Notes: generated by a model not told the origin, from the letters alone. 64,000 nucleotides of DNA from Nipponacmea schrenckii (GCA_030562195.1 JAUJPP010000011.1:868001-932000), one strand, 5' to 3'. Numbered from the stretch's first letter, positions 33,406 to 46,499 are shown. Numbers and translations: made by a program.

Positions 33406-35424
33406 AGCCACACGTGGCACAGAGTGGGACTTTGCTAACGTTGCAAAATTGCAACAAACAGGCCGAAACATCTGATTTTCTGGGAGAAACTGGCCAAAGC
33501 AACGAGGTATCTGTGTGCAAAGAATTTTTTGGAAAAACGTTATTTCCTACAGATGTAAAGCGCTGACCGATATAACTGGAAAATTGGAAGTTTACCCGTA
33601 TGTGCCACGCCCATCTAATTTACTTTTGCGTAAATCTAATCTCATACAAAATATATATTCATGGTTCAAATTTGAAGCTTGTACATCTAATAGATCACGA
33701 GATATACACAAATACGTTTCAAAAAAGCAAAATGTACTTTAATTTTAAAAGTCCAAAAATTAAATTTTCATTTTAAAAACTTTTGTTGTGCACCGCTGGA
33801 AAGATGACAAAAGGCGCCTTCGGAATGTGAAAAAAATAACCCTCTAAATTAATTAGGTCACGCTCTAGAGCAGTCCAACGTTGCAAATTTTGCTGCTTTC
33901 AAGCAGCTATAAAACCGGAAATAGACGTCAGAAGTCTAATGCCAAATTGTCAACTGATAGCTTAAGTCAGTGACCAATGACCTTGTAAAGGTCAAGGTCA
34001 CCAAAGGTCAAAGTAACTAGGAATAAGCCCCCAAACTAAAAAAAAAAACTGATTTTTTGCAAATGTCGCAAAATTGCAACAAACAGGCAGAAACATTTGA
34101 TTTTTTGGGATAAACTGGCCAAAGTAATGAGATATATGTATGCAAGGTTACTTTTTTGAAAAACGTTATTTACTGCAGCCGTAATTCGCTGACCGATATA
34201 AATGGTAAATTTGAAGTTCACCCGGATGTGCCACGCCCATCTCGTTTTTTTGGAGGGGAATCTAATCATATTCAAAATGTATATTCACAGTAAAAATTTG
34301 AAGCTTGTACAGCTCATAGATCACGAGATATACACACATACATTTCAAGGAAGCGAAAATACGGCAAAATGTACTTTTCTTTGCAAAAATCAAAAAATTC
34401 AATTTTCATTTTACAAACTTTTGTTATATATCGTTGGAAAGAGGACAAAAAGCACTTTAAGAATCTGAAAAAATTAACACTCTTAATTAATTAGGTCACG
34501 CTCTAGAGCAGCCCAAAGTTGCGAATTTTGCTGTTTTCGGGCAGCTATAAAACCGGAAGTAGACGTCGGAGGTCAAAGTTCAAAGTATCAACTGATAGCC
34601 AAGGTCAATGACCTTTGACCTACTAAAGGTCATGGTCACCAAAGGTGAAGGTCACGAGAAATAAGCCCCCAAACTTCGAAAAAATTCAACCGGATGTTGC
34701 AAAAAAAGCAAAAGCAAAATTCAAAAATCGATTTCCAACATTTTGATCGCAATCGACTAAGCTTTCCAAAAATATAAACATCACACAAATCGCTCTTACC
34801 GTAGAGGCCCCATTTTGAGTTTTACAAAAAAGTGACATTTCAAGATGGCGGCCAATGTTTCACTTCCGGTCCGGATTTTTTCTTCTTCGTTTTTTTGTCT
34901 TCTAATTTAATTATGATTGACATAAATTTTGTTGCGATACATCAATTACAGCACAAGTAGGTCAACCGGAAGTTTAAACCCGTTTTACGTTGAAACCGGA
35001 AATGAAGCAAAAATTTTGACTCTGCCAATGTTTTCATATTCATGACACTTGAAGGCACCCAAATTTTCAGATCAATCGGTCTAAAAATAGCAAAGTTGCA
35101 AAAATGTGCAAAATACGGCAAAAAAATGTGTGCTATGAATTTTCGAATTTCGAAATTTTGTAACTGCTATCTTGTTGAAAATTGTTTCAAGTTTTCAAAA
35201 ATGCAAACCCGACGAAAATCGGTCCAAAAATGCATTCCTAGAGCCACTGACCGACTTTATAGACATGTTGCAATGCAGCACTTCCGGTTTTGCAAAAATG
35301 TTCCAATTTATATTTAATAGAAACGTCGCCACAACAGAAGGTGTAGAGAAGTTGTGAAATTGCTGCAACTATTGCAGCTTAGGCTGTGTGCCCTGTGTAA
35401 ATTTCGAAAAAAAAAACAAACTAG
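33406..35424 (+). repeat. B-family unit B13 (t2 tail)
   Basis: Complete unit closely related to B6/B7. Second subrepeat from about 34060. The tail follows B7, with the same GTGTGCTATGAATTTTCG and GACCGACTTTATAGACATG stretches. The end has a short A-tract interrupted by C (35407-35420) running straight into CTAG (35421-35424) without hairpins. Confidence 0.85.
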
Positions 35425-37447
35425 AGCCACACGTGGCACAGAATGGGACTTTGCTAACGTTGCAAAATTGCAACAAACAGGCCGAAACATCTGATTTTCT
35501 GGGAGAAACTGGCCAAAGCAACGAGGTATCTGTGTGCAAAGAATTTTTTGGAAAAATGTTATTTTCTACAGATGTAAAGCGCTGACCGATATAACTAGTA
35601 AATTGGAAGTTTACCCGTATGTGCCACGCCCATCTAATTTACTTTTGCGTAAATCTAATCTCATACAAAATATATATTCATGGTACAAATTTGAAGCTTG
35701 TACATCTAATAGATCACGAGATATACACAAATACGTTTCAAAAAAGCAAAATGTACTTTAATTTTAAAAGTCCAAAAATTAAATTTTCATTTTAAAAACT
35801 TTTGTTGTGCATCGCTGGAAAGAGGACAAAAGGCGCCTTCGGAATGTGAAAAAAATAACCCTCTAAATTAATTAGGTCACGCTCTAGAGCAGTCCAACGT
35901 TGCAAATTTTGCTGCTTTCGAGCAGCTATAAAACCGGAAATAGACGTCAGAAGTCTAATGCCAAATTGTCAACTGATAGCTAAAGTCAGTGACCAATGAC
36001 CTTGTAAAGGTCAAGGTCACCAAAGGTCAAAGTCACTAGAAACAAGCCCCCAAACTAAAAAAAAAACTGATTTTTTGCAAATGTCGCAAAATTGCAACAA
36101 ACAGGTAGAAACATTTGATTTTTTGGGATAAACTGGCCAAAGTAATGAGATATATGTATGCAAGGTACTTTTTTGAAAAATGTTATTTACTGCAGCCGTA
36201 ATTCGCTGACCGATATAAATGGTAAATTTGAAGTTCACCCGGATGTGCCACGCCCATTTCGTTTTTTTGTAGGGGAATCTAATCATATTCAAAATGTATA
36301 TTCACAGTAAAAATTTGAAGCTTGTACAGCTAATAGATCACGAGATATACACACATACATTTCAAGGAAGCGAAAATACGGCAAAATGTACTTTTCTTTG
36401 CAAAAATCAAAAAATTCAATTTTCATTTTACAAACTTTTGTTATATATCGTTGGAAAGAGGACAAAAAACAATCTAAGAATCTGAAAAAATTAACACTCT
36501 AAATTAATTAGGTCACGCTCTGGAGCAGCCCAAAGTTGCGAATTTTGCTGTTTTCGGGCAGCTATAAAACCGGAAGTAGACGTCGGAGGTCAAAGTTCAA
36601 AGTATCAACTGATAGCCAAGGTCTATGACCTTTGACCTACTAAAGGTCATGGTAACCAAAGGTAAAGGTCACGAGAAATAAGCCCCCAAACTTCGAAAAA
36701 AATCAACCGGATGTTGCAAAAATGCAAAAGCGAAATTCAAAAATCGGCTCCCAATGTTTTTTTCGTAATCGACTGAGGATTCCAGAAATGTAATTATCGC
36801 AGAAATTAGACATAACCCTGAGGCCCCATTTTTACTTTTACAAAAAAGTAACATTTCAAGATGGCGGCCAAAGTTTCACTTCCGGTTCGGATTTTTTCTT
36901 CTTCATTTTTTTGTCTTCTAATTTAATTAAGATTGACATAAATTTTGTTGCGATACATCAATTACAGCACAAGTAGGTCAACCGGAAGTTTAAACCCTTT
37001 TTACGTTGAAACCGAAAATGAAGCCAAAATTTTGACTCTGCCAATGTTTTTATATTCGTGAAACTTGAAGGCACCCAAATTTTCAGATCAATCTGTCTTA
37101 AAATAGCAAAGTTGCAAAAATGTGCAAAATACGGCAAAAAAATGTGTGCTACGAATTTTCGAATTATGAAATTTTTCAACTGCTATCTTGTTGGAAATTA
37201 TTTCACGTTTCCAAAAAAGCAAACCCGAAGAAAATCGATTGAAAATTGCGACTTCTAGAGCCACTGACCGACTTTTTAGGTATGTTGCAATGCAGCACTT
37301 CCGGTTTTGCAAAAATGTTCAAATGTTCATTCATTAGAAACGTCGCCACTACAGAATGTCTGGAGATGTTGTGAAATTGCTGCAACTATTGCGGGGCCCT
37401 GGGGCTGTGTGAGGTGTGTAAATTTCAAAAAAAAAAAAAAAAACTAG
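35425..37447 (+). repeat. B-family unit B14 (t2 tail)
   Basis: The first ~1.2 kb match B13/B6; the tail from about 36669 matches B12. Near the 3' end the usual GCAGCCTAGGCTG is replaced by GCGGGGCCCTGGGGCTG (about 37391-37407), still self-complementary around GGGCCC. A-tract 37427-37443 and CTAG 37444-37447 without a hairpin lead into an A unit. Confidence 0.85.
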
Positions 37448-38988
37448 ATCCCCAGGCTTCGCGAGGTTCTGACGCAGTGCGTAGCAGTTTTGTTATACGC
37501 TTTAAAACTACCCCACAAAGTATCTATAGAACACTAACGTTATTTTACAGAGTATAAGTCGTTTTTTTTTTAAAGCATAATTGGTTCGCTGAAACTCGTG
37601 TCATGTAGATCGCCCAAACGCATAATTCAACAAACAGTTTTTAACAATGAAATTCGCAATTTTCAAAAGGTGATAAAACGGAAAGTATGCATCGTACATC
37701 AAAATATAATATATCAATGGATAGATCTTTTCGAGAGCTATCACATTTGTGCTGCTTACAAGGTCACCAAATTTCAAGGTAACAATATACGACCATTCGA
37801 AGTTTTTATATATTACTATCAGGTAAATATCAAAATCAAAATCAAAATTCAAAAATGGGTTTTCCCAAAAATATGATTCAGAAATCGATATTACATTCTA
37901 TAGACATCAAAATTACGCGAATCGTAGTATCTCCAGAGGCCCCATTTCGATTTAAAGAAAATTACGCACAGTTAGTAGAGAAGAAATACAAAATTCTCAA
38001 ATACTATAAAGCGCATTTTTGATGGAAATATGTGGTTTTATATATCATTACAAAGAGCAGATAAACTGTAATAAGATTCAATATGAATTTTTGTTATTTA
38101 TAAATTAGTTCACGTGACAGAGCTCTTTAAAAATAAAAATCACAAATTTCAATGGGTTTAAAAAAAACCGGAAGTACACAATGGACAACACATATGAATA
38201 TATCATTGAATAGATATCATCAAGGGCAATAACTCATGTTCAGGTCACAAGGTCACCAAAGGTCAAGGTCACGAAATACGGGCCTTTGAAATTTTGGTCA
38301 TTACCAAAAAATTAAAATGGAAATAAAAGAACATCAAAATAAAAATTAAAAAATCGGCTCCCAAATAAAGTTGCGCAATCGACTCTAGTCACAAGATATG
38401 AAAAAATAATGAAAATCGCTTTATCACCTGAGGCCCCATTTTTAATTTTACAAAAGTTTAACATTTCAATATGGCGGCTTATCGTTTGCTTCCGGTCTGG
38501 ATTTTTTCATCTTCGTTTTTTTTGTATGACTATTTGTAGCATGTTGCAAAACGAATTTTTGAAATATCTTAAGAATTCCGGAAGTTAGGTTTTTAAAATT
38601 TACAAGAGAATAACTTCAAAACCGGAAGTGATGTCGAAAATTTGAAAAATTATTTAAGATCGCATTAACAATGTTTATCTACCTGTAAGTTTTCAGGTGG
38701 ATGAGAATAAAACTGTAGAAGTTGAAAAAAAAGCAAAAATTAAAAATAAAAAAGTCAGCTACAAAAGTAATGAAATTAGCAGTTTAAAACTGCAGTTAAG
38801 TAGCTAGCAGTTTAAAGTAGCTAACAAAAGAAGTTCTGTCAAAATCAGTTGAAAAATAGAGGAAATAAACAGCAAAAACCCAAAATAGCGCTATTGCCCA
38901 CAGCTCGTTTCCGGTTGACCTCAATGGCGTCATTTTGCATTTAACAAATACAAGTCACGCAGTTTGAATAGCAGACAGCAACAGGTAG
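37448..38988 (+). repeat. A-family unit A5, 3' end missing
   Basis: Begins normally (ATCCCCAGGCTTCGCGAGG) and belongs to the A5/A8/A9 subgroup (CACCAAATTTCAAGG instead of CACCAAAGGTCAAGG; TTACTATCAGGTAAATATC). It stops in ACAGCAACAGGTAG at 38988 and continues directly in the GTAGAACAGTAACG start region of the next A unit. A-tract, stem-loops, CTAG and the first ~80 bp of the next unit are all absent. The junction lies in a shared GTAG (38985-38988). Confidence 0.85.
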
Positions 38989-40635
38989 AACAGTAACGTT
39001 ATTTTACAGAATATAAGTCGTTTTATTTCAAAGCATAATCGGTTCGCTGAAACTCTTGTCATGTAGATCGCCCAAATGCATAATTCAACAAATAGCTTTT
39101 AACGATGAAATTCGCAATTTTCAAATGGTGATAAAACGAAAAGTATACATTGTACAACAAAATATAATATATCAATGGATAGATCTTATCGAGAGCTATC
39201 ACATTCGTGCTGCTCACAAGGTCACCAAAGGTCAAGGTTAAAATATACGAACATTCGAATTTTTTTATATATTACTATCAGTTAAAATATCAAAATCAAA
39301 ATTCAAAAATCGGTTTCCAAATATAATTCAAGAATCGATATTACATTCTATGGACATCAAAATTACACGAATCGGAGCTTCTCCAGAGGCCCCATTTCGA
39401 TTTAAAGAAAATCACGCACAGTTAGTAGAGAAGAAAATACAAAATTTTCAAATACTAAAAAGCGCTTTTTTGGGTGGAAATATGTGGTTTTATATATCAT
39501 TAGAAAGAGCAGATAAACTGTAATAAGATTCAATAGGAAATTTTGTTATTTATGTATTAGTTCACGTGACAGAGCTCTTTAAAAATAAAAATCACAAATT
39601 TCAATCGGTTATAAAACCGGAAGTAGACATCGGACAATACAAATCAATATATCATTGAATAGATATCATCAAGGGTAATACATCGTGTTCAGGTCAAAAG
39701 GGTCACCAAAGGTCAAGGTCACGAAATATGGGCCTTTGAAGTTTTGGTCATTACCAAAAAAATTAAAATGGAAATAAAAGAAAATCAAAATCAAAATTCA
39801 AAAATCGGCTCCCAAATATTATTGCGCAATCGACTCTAGTCATAAGATATGAAAAACTAACGGAAATTGCTTTATCCCCAGAGGCCCCATTTTGAATTTT
39901 ACAAAAGTTTAACATTTCAATATAGCGGCCAATCTTTTGCTTCCGGTCCGGATTTTTTCATCTTCGTTTTTTTGTATGACTATTTGTAGCATGTTGCAAA
40001 ACGAATTTTTGAAATATCTTTAGAATTCCGGAAGTTAGGTTTTTAAAATTTACAAGCGAATAACTTCAAAACCGGAAGTGATGTCGAAAATTTAAAAAAT
40101 TATTTTTGATCGCATTACAAGTGTCTATCTACCATTTAATTTTCGGGTGCATCGAAATAAAATTGTAGAAGTTGATAAAAACGCAAAAATTGAAATAAAA
40201 AAAGTCAGCTACAAAAGTAATGAAATTAGCAGTTTAAAAATGCAGTTATGTAGCTAGCAGTTAAAAGAAGCTAGCAAAAGTAGTTCTGTCAAAATCAGTT
40301 AAAAAATAGAGGTAATAAATAGCAAAAACCAAAACGAAGCCATTCCCCCACAGCTCGTTTCCGGTCACTCTGAATGACGTCATTTTACATTTAACAAATA
40401 GTAGTCTCGCAGTTTGAATGGCAGACAGCAACAGGTAGTTTGTAGCATGTTGCCTTCTAAGAGAAAAATCGAATGTGAAATTCAAAAAAAAAAAAAAAAA
40501 AAAAAAAAACATTTCGAAAACAAAGCAGTGCGTTCGAAGAACGCACTGCAAAAAAAACATTTCGAAAAAAAAAAAAAAAAAAGAGACATTTCGAAAACAA
40601 ACTGGGACTTTGCGGTAGCAAAGTCCCACAACTAG
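38985..40635 (+). repeat. A-family unit A6, 5' end missing, extra 3' module
   Basis: Begins at GTAGAACAGTAACG. TGACGTCA at 40375-40382. The 3' end holds three A-tract modules: A-tract 40484-40509 with stem-loop 1 (40525-40549), then A-run plus CATTTCG with no hairpin, then an A-tract, GAGACATTTCG linker and stem-loop 2 (40603-40628), CTAG 40632-40635. This is the clearest case of stacked end modules. Confidence 0.85.
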
Positions 40636-42653
40636 AGCCACATGTGGCACAGAGTGGGACTTTGCTAACGTTGCAAAATTGCAACAAAGAGACCGAAACA
40701 TCTGATTTTCTGGGAGAAACTGGCCAAAGCAACGAGGTATCTGTGTGCAAAGTACTTTTTTGAAAAACATTATTTCCTACAGACGTAGATCGCTGACCGA
40801 TATAAATGAAAATTTGGAAGTTTACCCGGATGTGCCACGCCCATCTCATTTATTTTGCCGTAAATCTAATCACATTTGAAATGTATAGTCACGGTACAAA
40901 TTTGAAGCTTGTGAAGCTAATAGATCACGAGATATACGCAAATACATTTCAAAAAAACAAAATGTACTTTAATTTTAAAAGGGCAAAAAATTAATTTTTA
41001 TTTTTAAAACTTTTGTTATACATCGCTGGAAAGTGGACAAAAAGCGCCTTAAGAATTTGAAAAAATAACCCTCTAAATTAATTAGATCACGCTCTAAGGC
41101 AGTCCAAAGTTGTGAATTTTGCTGTTTTCGGGCAGATATAAAACCGGAAGTAGACGTCGGAGGTCAAATGTCAATGTGTCAAATGATAGTCAAAGTCAGT
41201 GATCTATGACCTTGTAAAGTTCAAGGTCACCAAAGTTCAAGGTCACGAGAAATAACCCCCCCAAACTCGAAAAATAACTGATACTTTTTGCTAATGTTGC
41301 AAATTGCAACTAACATGCCGCAACATCCGATTTTTGGGGATCAACTGGCCAAAGCAATGAGGTATCTGTGTGCAAAGTACTTTTTTAAAAAAGGCTATTT
41401 ACTGCAGCCGTAATTCGCTGACCCATATAAATGGTAAATCAGGATTTTACCCGGATGTGCCACGCCCATCAAATTTTTTTTTTATATAAATCAAATCACA
41501 TTCAAAATGAATATTCAGGGTACAAATTTGAAGTTTGTACATCTAATAGATCACGAGATATACATACATACATTTCAAGCAAACGTAAATACGGCAAAAT
41601 ATACTTAAATTTTCAAAAATCAAAAACTTCAATTTATTTTAAAAACCTTTGTCATACATCGTTGGAAAGAGGACAAAAAGCACTTTAAGAATCTGAAAAA
41701 AATAACACTCTAAATTAATTAGGTCACGCTCTAGAGCAGTCCGAAGTTGCGAATTTCGCTGTTTTTGGGCAGCTATAAAACCAGAAGTAGACGTCGGAGG
41801 TCAAATGTCAAAGTATCAACTGATAGCCAAGGTCAATGACCTTTGACCTACTAAAGGTCATGGTCACCAAAGGTCAAGGTCACGAGAAATAAGCCCCCAA
41901 ACTTTGAAAAAATTCAACCGGATGTTGCAAAAATGCAAAAGCGAAATTCAAAAATCGACTTCCAATGTTTTTTTGCAATTTTTATGTTCTTTCATTTGAC
42001 ACCAAAATCATCTCAATCGGAAAAAAAACCATAATGTCTGAATTAAATTCGCGCAATTTCAGAAAAATCAAAATGGCGGCGAAAGTTGCGCATGCGGCCT
42101 TGATTTTATTTTCTTCGCTTTTTTGTATGGCTAATGGCTACCCGATGATACAAGTTTGAATCTCATACATTAATAAAACCGGAAGTTATTCAACCGGACG
42201 TAAAACTCTATTTTTCGCAAAAACCGGAAGTGACGCAAAAATTTTGACCTTTTTTTTGGAAATCATTCCATGGGCTACATATACTCAATTTTTTTAAGAT
42301 TAATCGGGCTTTAAATAACAAAGTTGCAAAAATGTGCAAAATACGGCAAAAAAATGTGTGCTATGAATTTTCGAATTTCGAAATTTTGTAACTGCTATCT
42401 TGTTGGAAATTGTTTCAAGTTTTCAAAAATGCAAACCCGAATGAAATCGATTGAAAATTGCGACTTCTAGAGCCACTGACCGACTTTTTAGGTATGTTGC
42501 AATGCAGCACTTCCGGTTTTGCAAAAATGTTCCATTTTATATTTATGCAACACGTCGCCACTACAGAAGGTCAGGAGATGTTGTGAAATTGCTGCAACTA
42601 TTGCAGCCTAGGCTGTGTGCCCTGTGTAAATTTCGAAAAAAAAAAAAAACTAG
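40636..42653 (+). repeat. B-family unit B15 (mosaic t1/t2 tail)
   Basis: The 5' stem-loop is the perfect 12-bp palindrome GCCACATGTGGC. Second subrepeat from about 41298. The tail is t1 from about 41900 to about 42295, then switches to t2 (GATTAATCGGGCTTTAAATAAC and following) to the end, with CAGCCTAGGCTG near 42605. A-tract 42636-42649, CTAG 42650-42653, no stem-loop. Confidence 0.85.
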
Positions 42654-44359
42654 ATCCCCAGGCTTCGCGAGGTTCTGGCGCAGTGCGTAGCAGTTTTGAT
42701 ATACGCTTTAAAACTACCCCACAAAGTATCTGTAGAACACTAACATTATTTTACAGAGTATAAGTCGGTTTTTTAAAAGCATAATTGGTTCGCTGAAACT
42801 AGTGTCATGTAGATCGCCCAAACGCATAATTCAACAAACAGTTTTTAACGATGAAATTTGCAATTTTCAAATGGTGATAAAACGGAAAGTATACATCGTA
42901 CATCAAAATATAATATATCAATGGATAGATCTTTTCGAGAGCTATCACATTTGTGCAGCTTACAAGGACACCAAAGGTCAAGGTTACAATATACGACCAT
43001 TCGAAGTGTTTATATATTACTTTCGGTAAAAAAAATCAAAATCAAAATCAAAATTCAAAAATCAGTTTCCAAATATAATTCAGGAATCGATATAACATTC
43101 TATAGACATTAAAATTACACGAATCGTAGCATCTCCAGAGGCCCAATTTCGATTTAAAGAAAATTACGCACAGTTAGTAGAGAAGAAAATATAAAATTTC
43201 CAAATATTAAAAAGCGCATTTTTGGTGGAAATATTTGGTTTAATATATCATTACAAAGAGCAGATAAACCCTAATAAGATTCAATTTAAATATTTGTTAT
43301 TTATAAATTAGTTCACGTGACAGAGCTCGTTAAAAATAAAAATTGCAAATTTCAATCGGCTATAAAACCGGAAGTTATCATCGGACAACACAAATGAACA
43401 TATCAGTGGATACATATCATCAAGGAGAATAAATCATGTTCAGGTCACACGGTCACCAAAGGTCAAGGTCACAAAATATGGGCCTTTAAAGTTTTTGACA
43501 TTATCAAAAATATCAAAATGGAATTAAAAGAAAATCCAAATCCAAATTCAAAAATCGGCTCCCAAATAAAGTTGCGCAATCGACTTTAGTCATTAGATAC
43601 GTAAAAATAACGAAAATCGCTTTATCCCCTGAATTTGAATTTTAAAATTTACAAAAGTTTGACATTTCAATATGGCGGCTTATCGTTTGCTTCCGGTCCG
43701 GATTTTTTCATCTTCGTTTTTTTGTATGACTATTTCTAGCATATTGCAAAAAGAATTTTTGAAATATCTTGAAAATTCCGGAAATCGATTTTTAAATTTT
43801 AAAAGCGAATAACTTCAAAACCGGAAGTGATTTCGAAAATTTAAAAAATAGATTTTAATTGCATTTATAGTGTCTATATACCTGTAAGTTTTCGGATGCA
43901 TCGGAATAAAATTGTAGAAGTTGAAAAAAACTCAAAAATTGAAATAAAAAAAGTCAGCTACAAAAGTAATGAAATTAGCAGTTTGAAACTGCAGTTATGT
44001 AGCTAGCAGTTAAAAGAAGCTAGCAAAAGAAGTTCTGTCAAAATCAGATGATAAATAGAGGTAATAAACAGCAATAATCAAAAAGCCGCCATTGCCCACA
44101 GCTCGTTTCCGGTTGCTCTTAATGACGTCATTTTACATTTATAAAATACAAGTCACGCAGTTTGAATAGGCAATAGCAACAGGTAGTTTGTGGCAAGTTG
44201 CCTTCTACGAAAACAATCGAGGGTAAAATTCAAAAAAAAAAAAAAAAAAAAAAGACATTTCGAAAACAAAGCAGTGCGTTCGATGAACGCACTGCAAAAA
44301 AAGAATTGACAAACCGAAAACAAACTGGGACTTTGCTGAAAGCAAAGTCCCACAACTAG
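42654..44359 (+). repeat. A-family unit A7
   Basis: Complete unit nearly identical to A2 although about 31 kb away. TGACGTCA at 44123-44130, A-tract 44232-44253, stem-loop 1 at 44271-44295, a shortened A-run (7 nt), stem-loop 2 at 44326-44352 with loop TGAAA, CTAG 44356-44359. The following sequence is a D unit, whereas A2 is followed by a C unit, so the same A end joins different families. Confidence 0.88.
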
Positions 44360-45455
44360 AATTGCTTACAATTATGAACGTATTTCGAGAGCCTTAAAAT
44401 ATTATGTAGGCTAAATTTGCAATTACCTACATCTAGACAATATATTGAATATCATTTGACCTAGTTTTCAAAGTCATAAAATAATTAGGTCACACCTTCC
44501 GTAACGGTTAATGATGGCGAAAATATGAAAATTATCAATTTTTGCTGTATTTAAGTACACTTATCTCTATGAATTTTTTAAGTAAGCCAAATTAAAAAAT
44601 ATCTACTCGTAGACAATATATTGAATATTATTTGACCTAATTTTCAAGGTCATAGATTAAGTGGGTCACACCTTCCGTACCCGTTAAAGTGACCTAATTT
44701 TGAAAAAATCGAAATTTAAATAATTCGAAAGAAAATACGAAATTTGAAAATCGGTCTCCAAGAAAAGGTAGATAATGATCCATTGTATCTATGTGCTAAA
44801 TTTCATCAAAATCGGTCTCTCAGTAGTGTCTGAATTTCGGATTTAAGAATTGTAACGAAAATTCAAAATGGCGGCCGATATGGCAGCTTGACCTAATTAT
44901 TTAGGTCAAATCGATTACTATTGACAAGTTATTTATAAAACAGTTTTCACTTTTCACCTAGCAGTTATAGACCGTAAGTTTCGTAATTACGTCATTTGAG
45001 GCTAAACCGGAAATGGAATTTTTTTTTTCACATTTTTTTAAAAATTATAAACATATCGCCTATCAACTGGTAAAGTTTCAAAATTTTACCATTTATATTA
45101 AAGGAGAAATCACGGTCTGAAATTTTTGCCGATGACCCTTGAATATTGAATTGCAAATCGTGGGTAAAATATTTAACCTAATTGCATAAAACCTATAATT
45201 GTTAGTTGACAAATACATTGAAGTTTTCAAATCTGAAAATCCGGTCAAAATCGAACTGAAAATAAACTTGCTAAAGCCAAAAAACCTGAACTTCCGGTTC
45301 TCACTTCCTGTCAGAGATAGAACTTCCGGTTTTGTTTTATTTGATAATAGAAATCATTCTAAGATCAACTGTAGATTTAGAATTTCTGCACCTTTTACCA
45401 GTTTGTCTGCAAACTCATCCAAGAATTACAACAAAAAAAAAATAAATAAAACTAG
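44360..45455 (+). repeat. D-family unit D1
   Basis: A 1096-bp unit mostly unlike A-C. Its 5' end is a stem-loop AATTG-CTTA-CAATT directly after CTAG. The first ~350 bp contain an internal duplication (ACAATATATTGAATAT... at about 44437 and 44611) that includes ATTTGACCTA and CACACCTTCCGTA. It keeps an AAAATGGCGGCCG motif near 44866. The unit ends in a mixed A-rich run (AAAAATAAATAAA) and CTAG 45452-45455. The ~100-codon ORF near the end has no recognisable domain and is not called. Confidence 0.8.
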
Positions 45456-45709
45456 AATTGCTTACAATTATGAACGTATTTCGAGAGCCTTAAAATATTA
45501 TGTAGGCTAAATTTGCAATTACCTACATCTAGACAATATATTGAATATCATTTGACCTAGTTTTCAAAGTCATAAAATAATTAGGTCACACCTTCCGTAA
45601 CGGTTAATGATGGCGAAAATATGAAAATTATCAATTTTTGCTGTCTTTAAGTACACTTAACTCTATGAATTTTTTAAGTAAGCCAAATTAAAAAATATCT
45701 ACTTGTAGA
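45456..45709 (+). repeat. D-family unit D2, cut by assembly gap
   Basis: The first 254 bp repeat the start of D1 with only a few differences (for example CTGTCTTTAAG for CTGTATTTAAG), which establishes the D period as 1096 bp. The remainder lies in, or is lost to, the gap. Confidence 0.85.
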
Positions 45710-46209
45710 NNNNNNNNNNNNNNNNNNNNNNNNNNNNNNNNNNNNNNNNNNNNNNNNNNNNNNNNNNNNNNNNNNNNNNNNNNNNNNNNNNNNNNNNNNN
45801 NNNNNNNNNNNNNNNNNNNNNNNNNNNNNNNNNNNNNNNNNNNNNNNNNNNNNNNNNNNNNNNNNNNNNNNNNNNNNNNNNNNNNNNNNNNNNNNNNNNN
45901 NNNNNNNNNNNNNNNNNNNNNNNNNNNNNNNNNNNNNNNNNNNNNNNNNNNNNNNNNNNNNNNNNNNNNNNNNNNNNNNNNNNNNNNNNNNNNNNNNNNN
46001 NNNNNNNNNNNNNNNNNNNNNNNNNNNNNNNNNNNNNNNNNNNNNNNNNNNNNNNNNNNNNNNNNNNNNNNNNNNNNNNNNNNNNNNNNNNNNNNNNNNN
46101 NNNNNNNNNNNNNNNNNNNNNNNNNNNNNNNNNNNNNNNNNNNNNNNNNNNNNNNNNNNNNNNNNNNNNNNNNNNNNNNNNNNNNNNNNNNNNNNNNNNN
46201 NNNNNNNNN
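45710..46209. other. Assembly gap (500 N)
   Basis: Exactly 500 N, the conventional fixed filler for a gap of unknown size, so the true length is unknown. It separates a D array from a B tail, and how many D or other units are missing cannot be judged. Confidence 0.97.
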
Positions 46210-46429
46210 GTTGCTATGAATTTTAAATTTGAAATTTTTAACTGCACTTGGGAAATTTTTAAAGTTTTCAAAAATGCAAAGAAAAAAATCGCAAAAAAAT
46301 TTGGCTATGAATTTTTGGATTTGAATGACCTTTCCCTTTTAAAAAATGTTCCAATTTTAAATGAAACCGAAAAAATGTAAAATTGGAAAATTCTGAACTA
46401 TTGCGCCTAGGCTGTGTGCCCTTGTTTTG

Positions 46430-46463
<34 letters not shown>

Positions 46464-46499
46464 CCAAAAAAAACTGGGCTTTGCGGTACAAAAAACTAG
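46210..46499 (+). repeat. B-family tail remnant B16 (low-quality sequence)
   Basis: Recognisable end of a t2 tail (GCTATGAATTTT, TTCCAATTTTAAAT, CCTAGGCTGTGTGCCC) but with many short deletions against all other copies. After an A-tract (46430-46460) stem-loop 2 is degenerate (ACTGGGCTTTGCGGTACA) before CTAG 46496-46499. Dropped bases sit mainly in short homopolymers and GC pairs, suggesting unpolished reads. Confidence 0.75.

Noticed and set aside
45199..45510. 103-codon ORF at the end of D1
   Set aside because: Crosses the D1/D2 junction, ends in the A-rich end and D2 start, and has no domain; best explained as chance in AT-rich repeat.
45699..46271. 190-codon minus-strand ORF
   Set aside because: Almost entirely N-derived X residues across the assembly gap.
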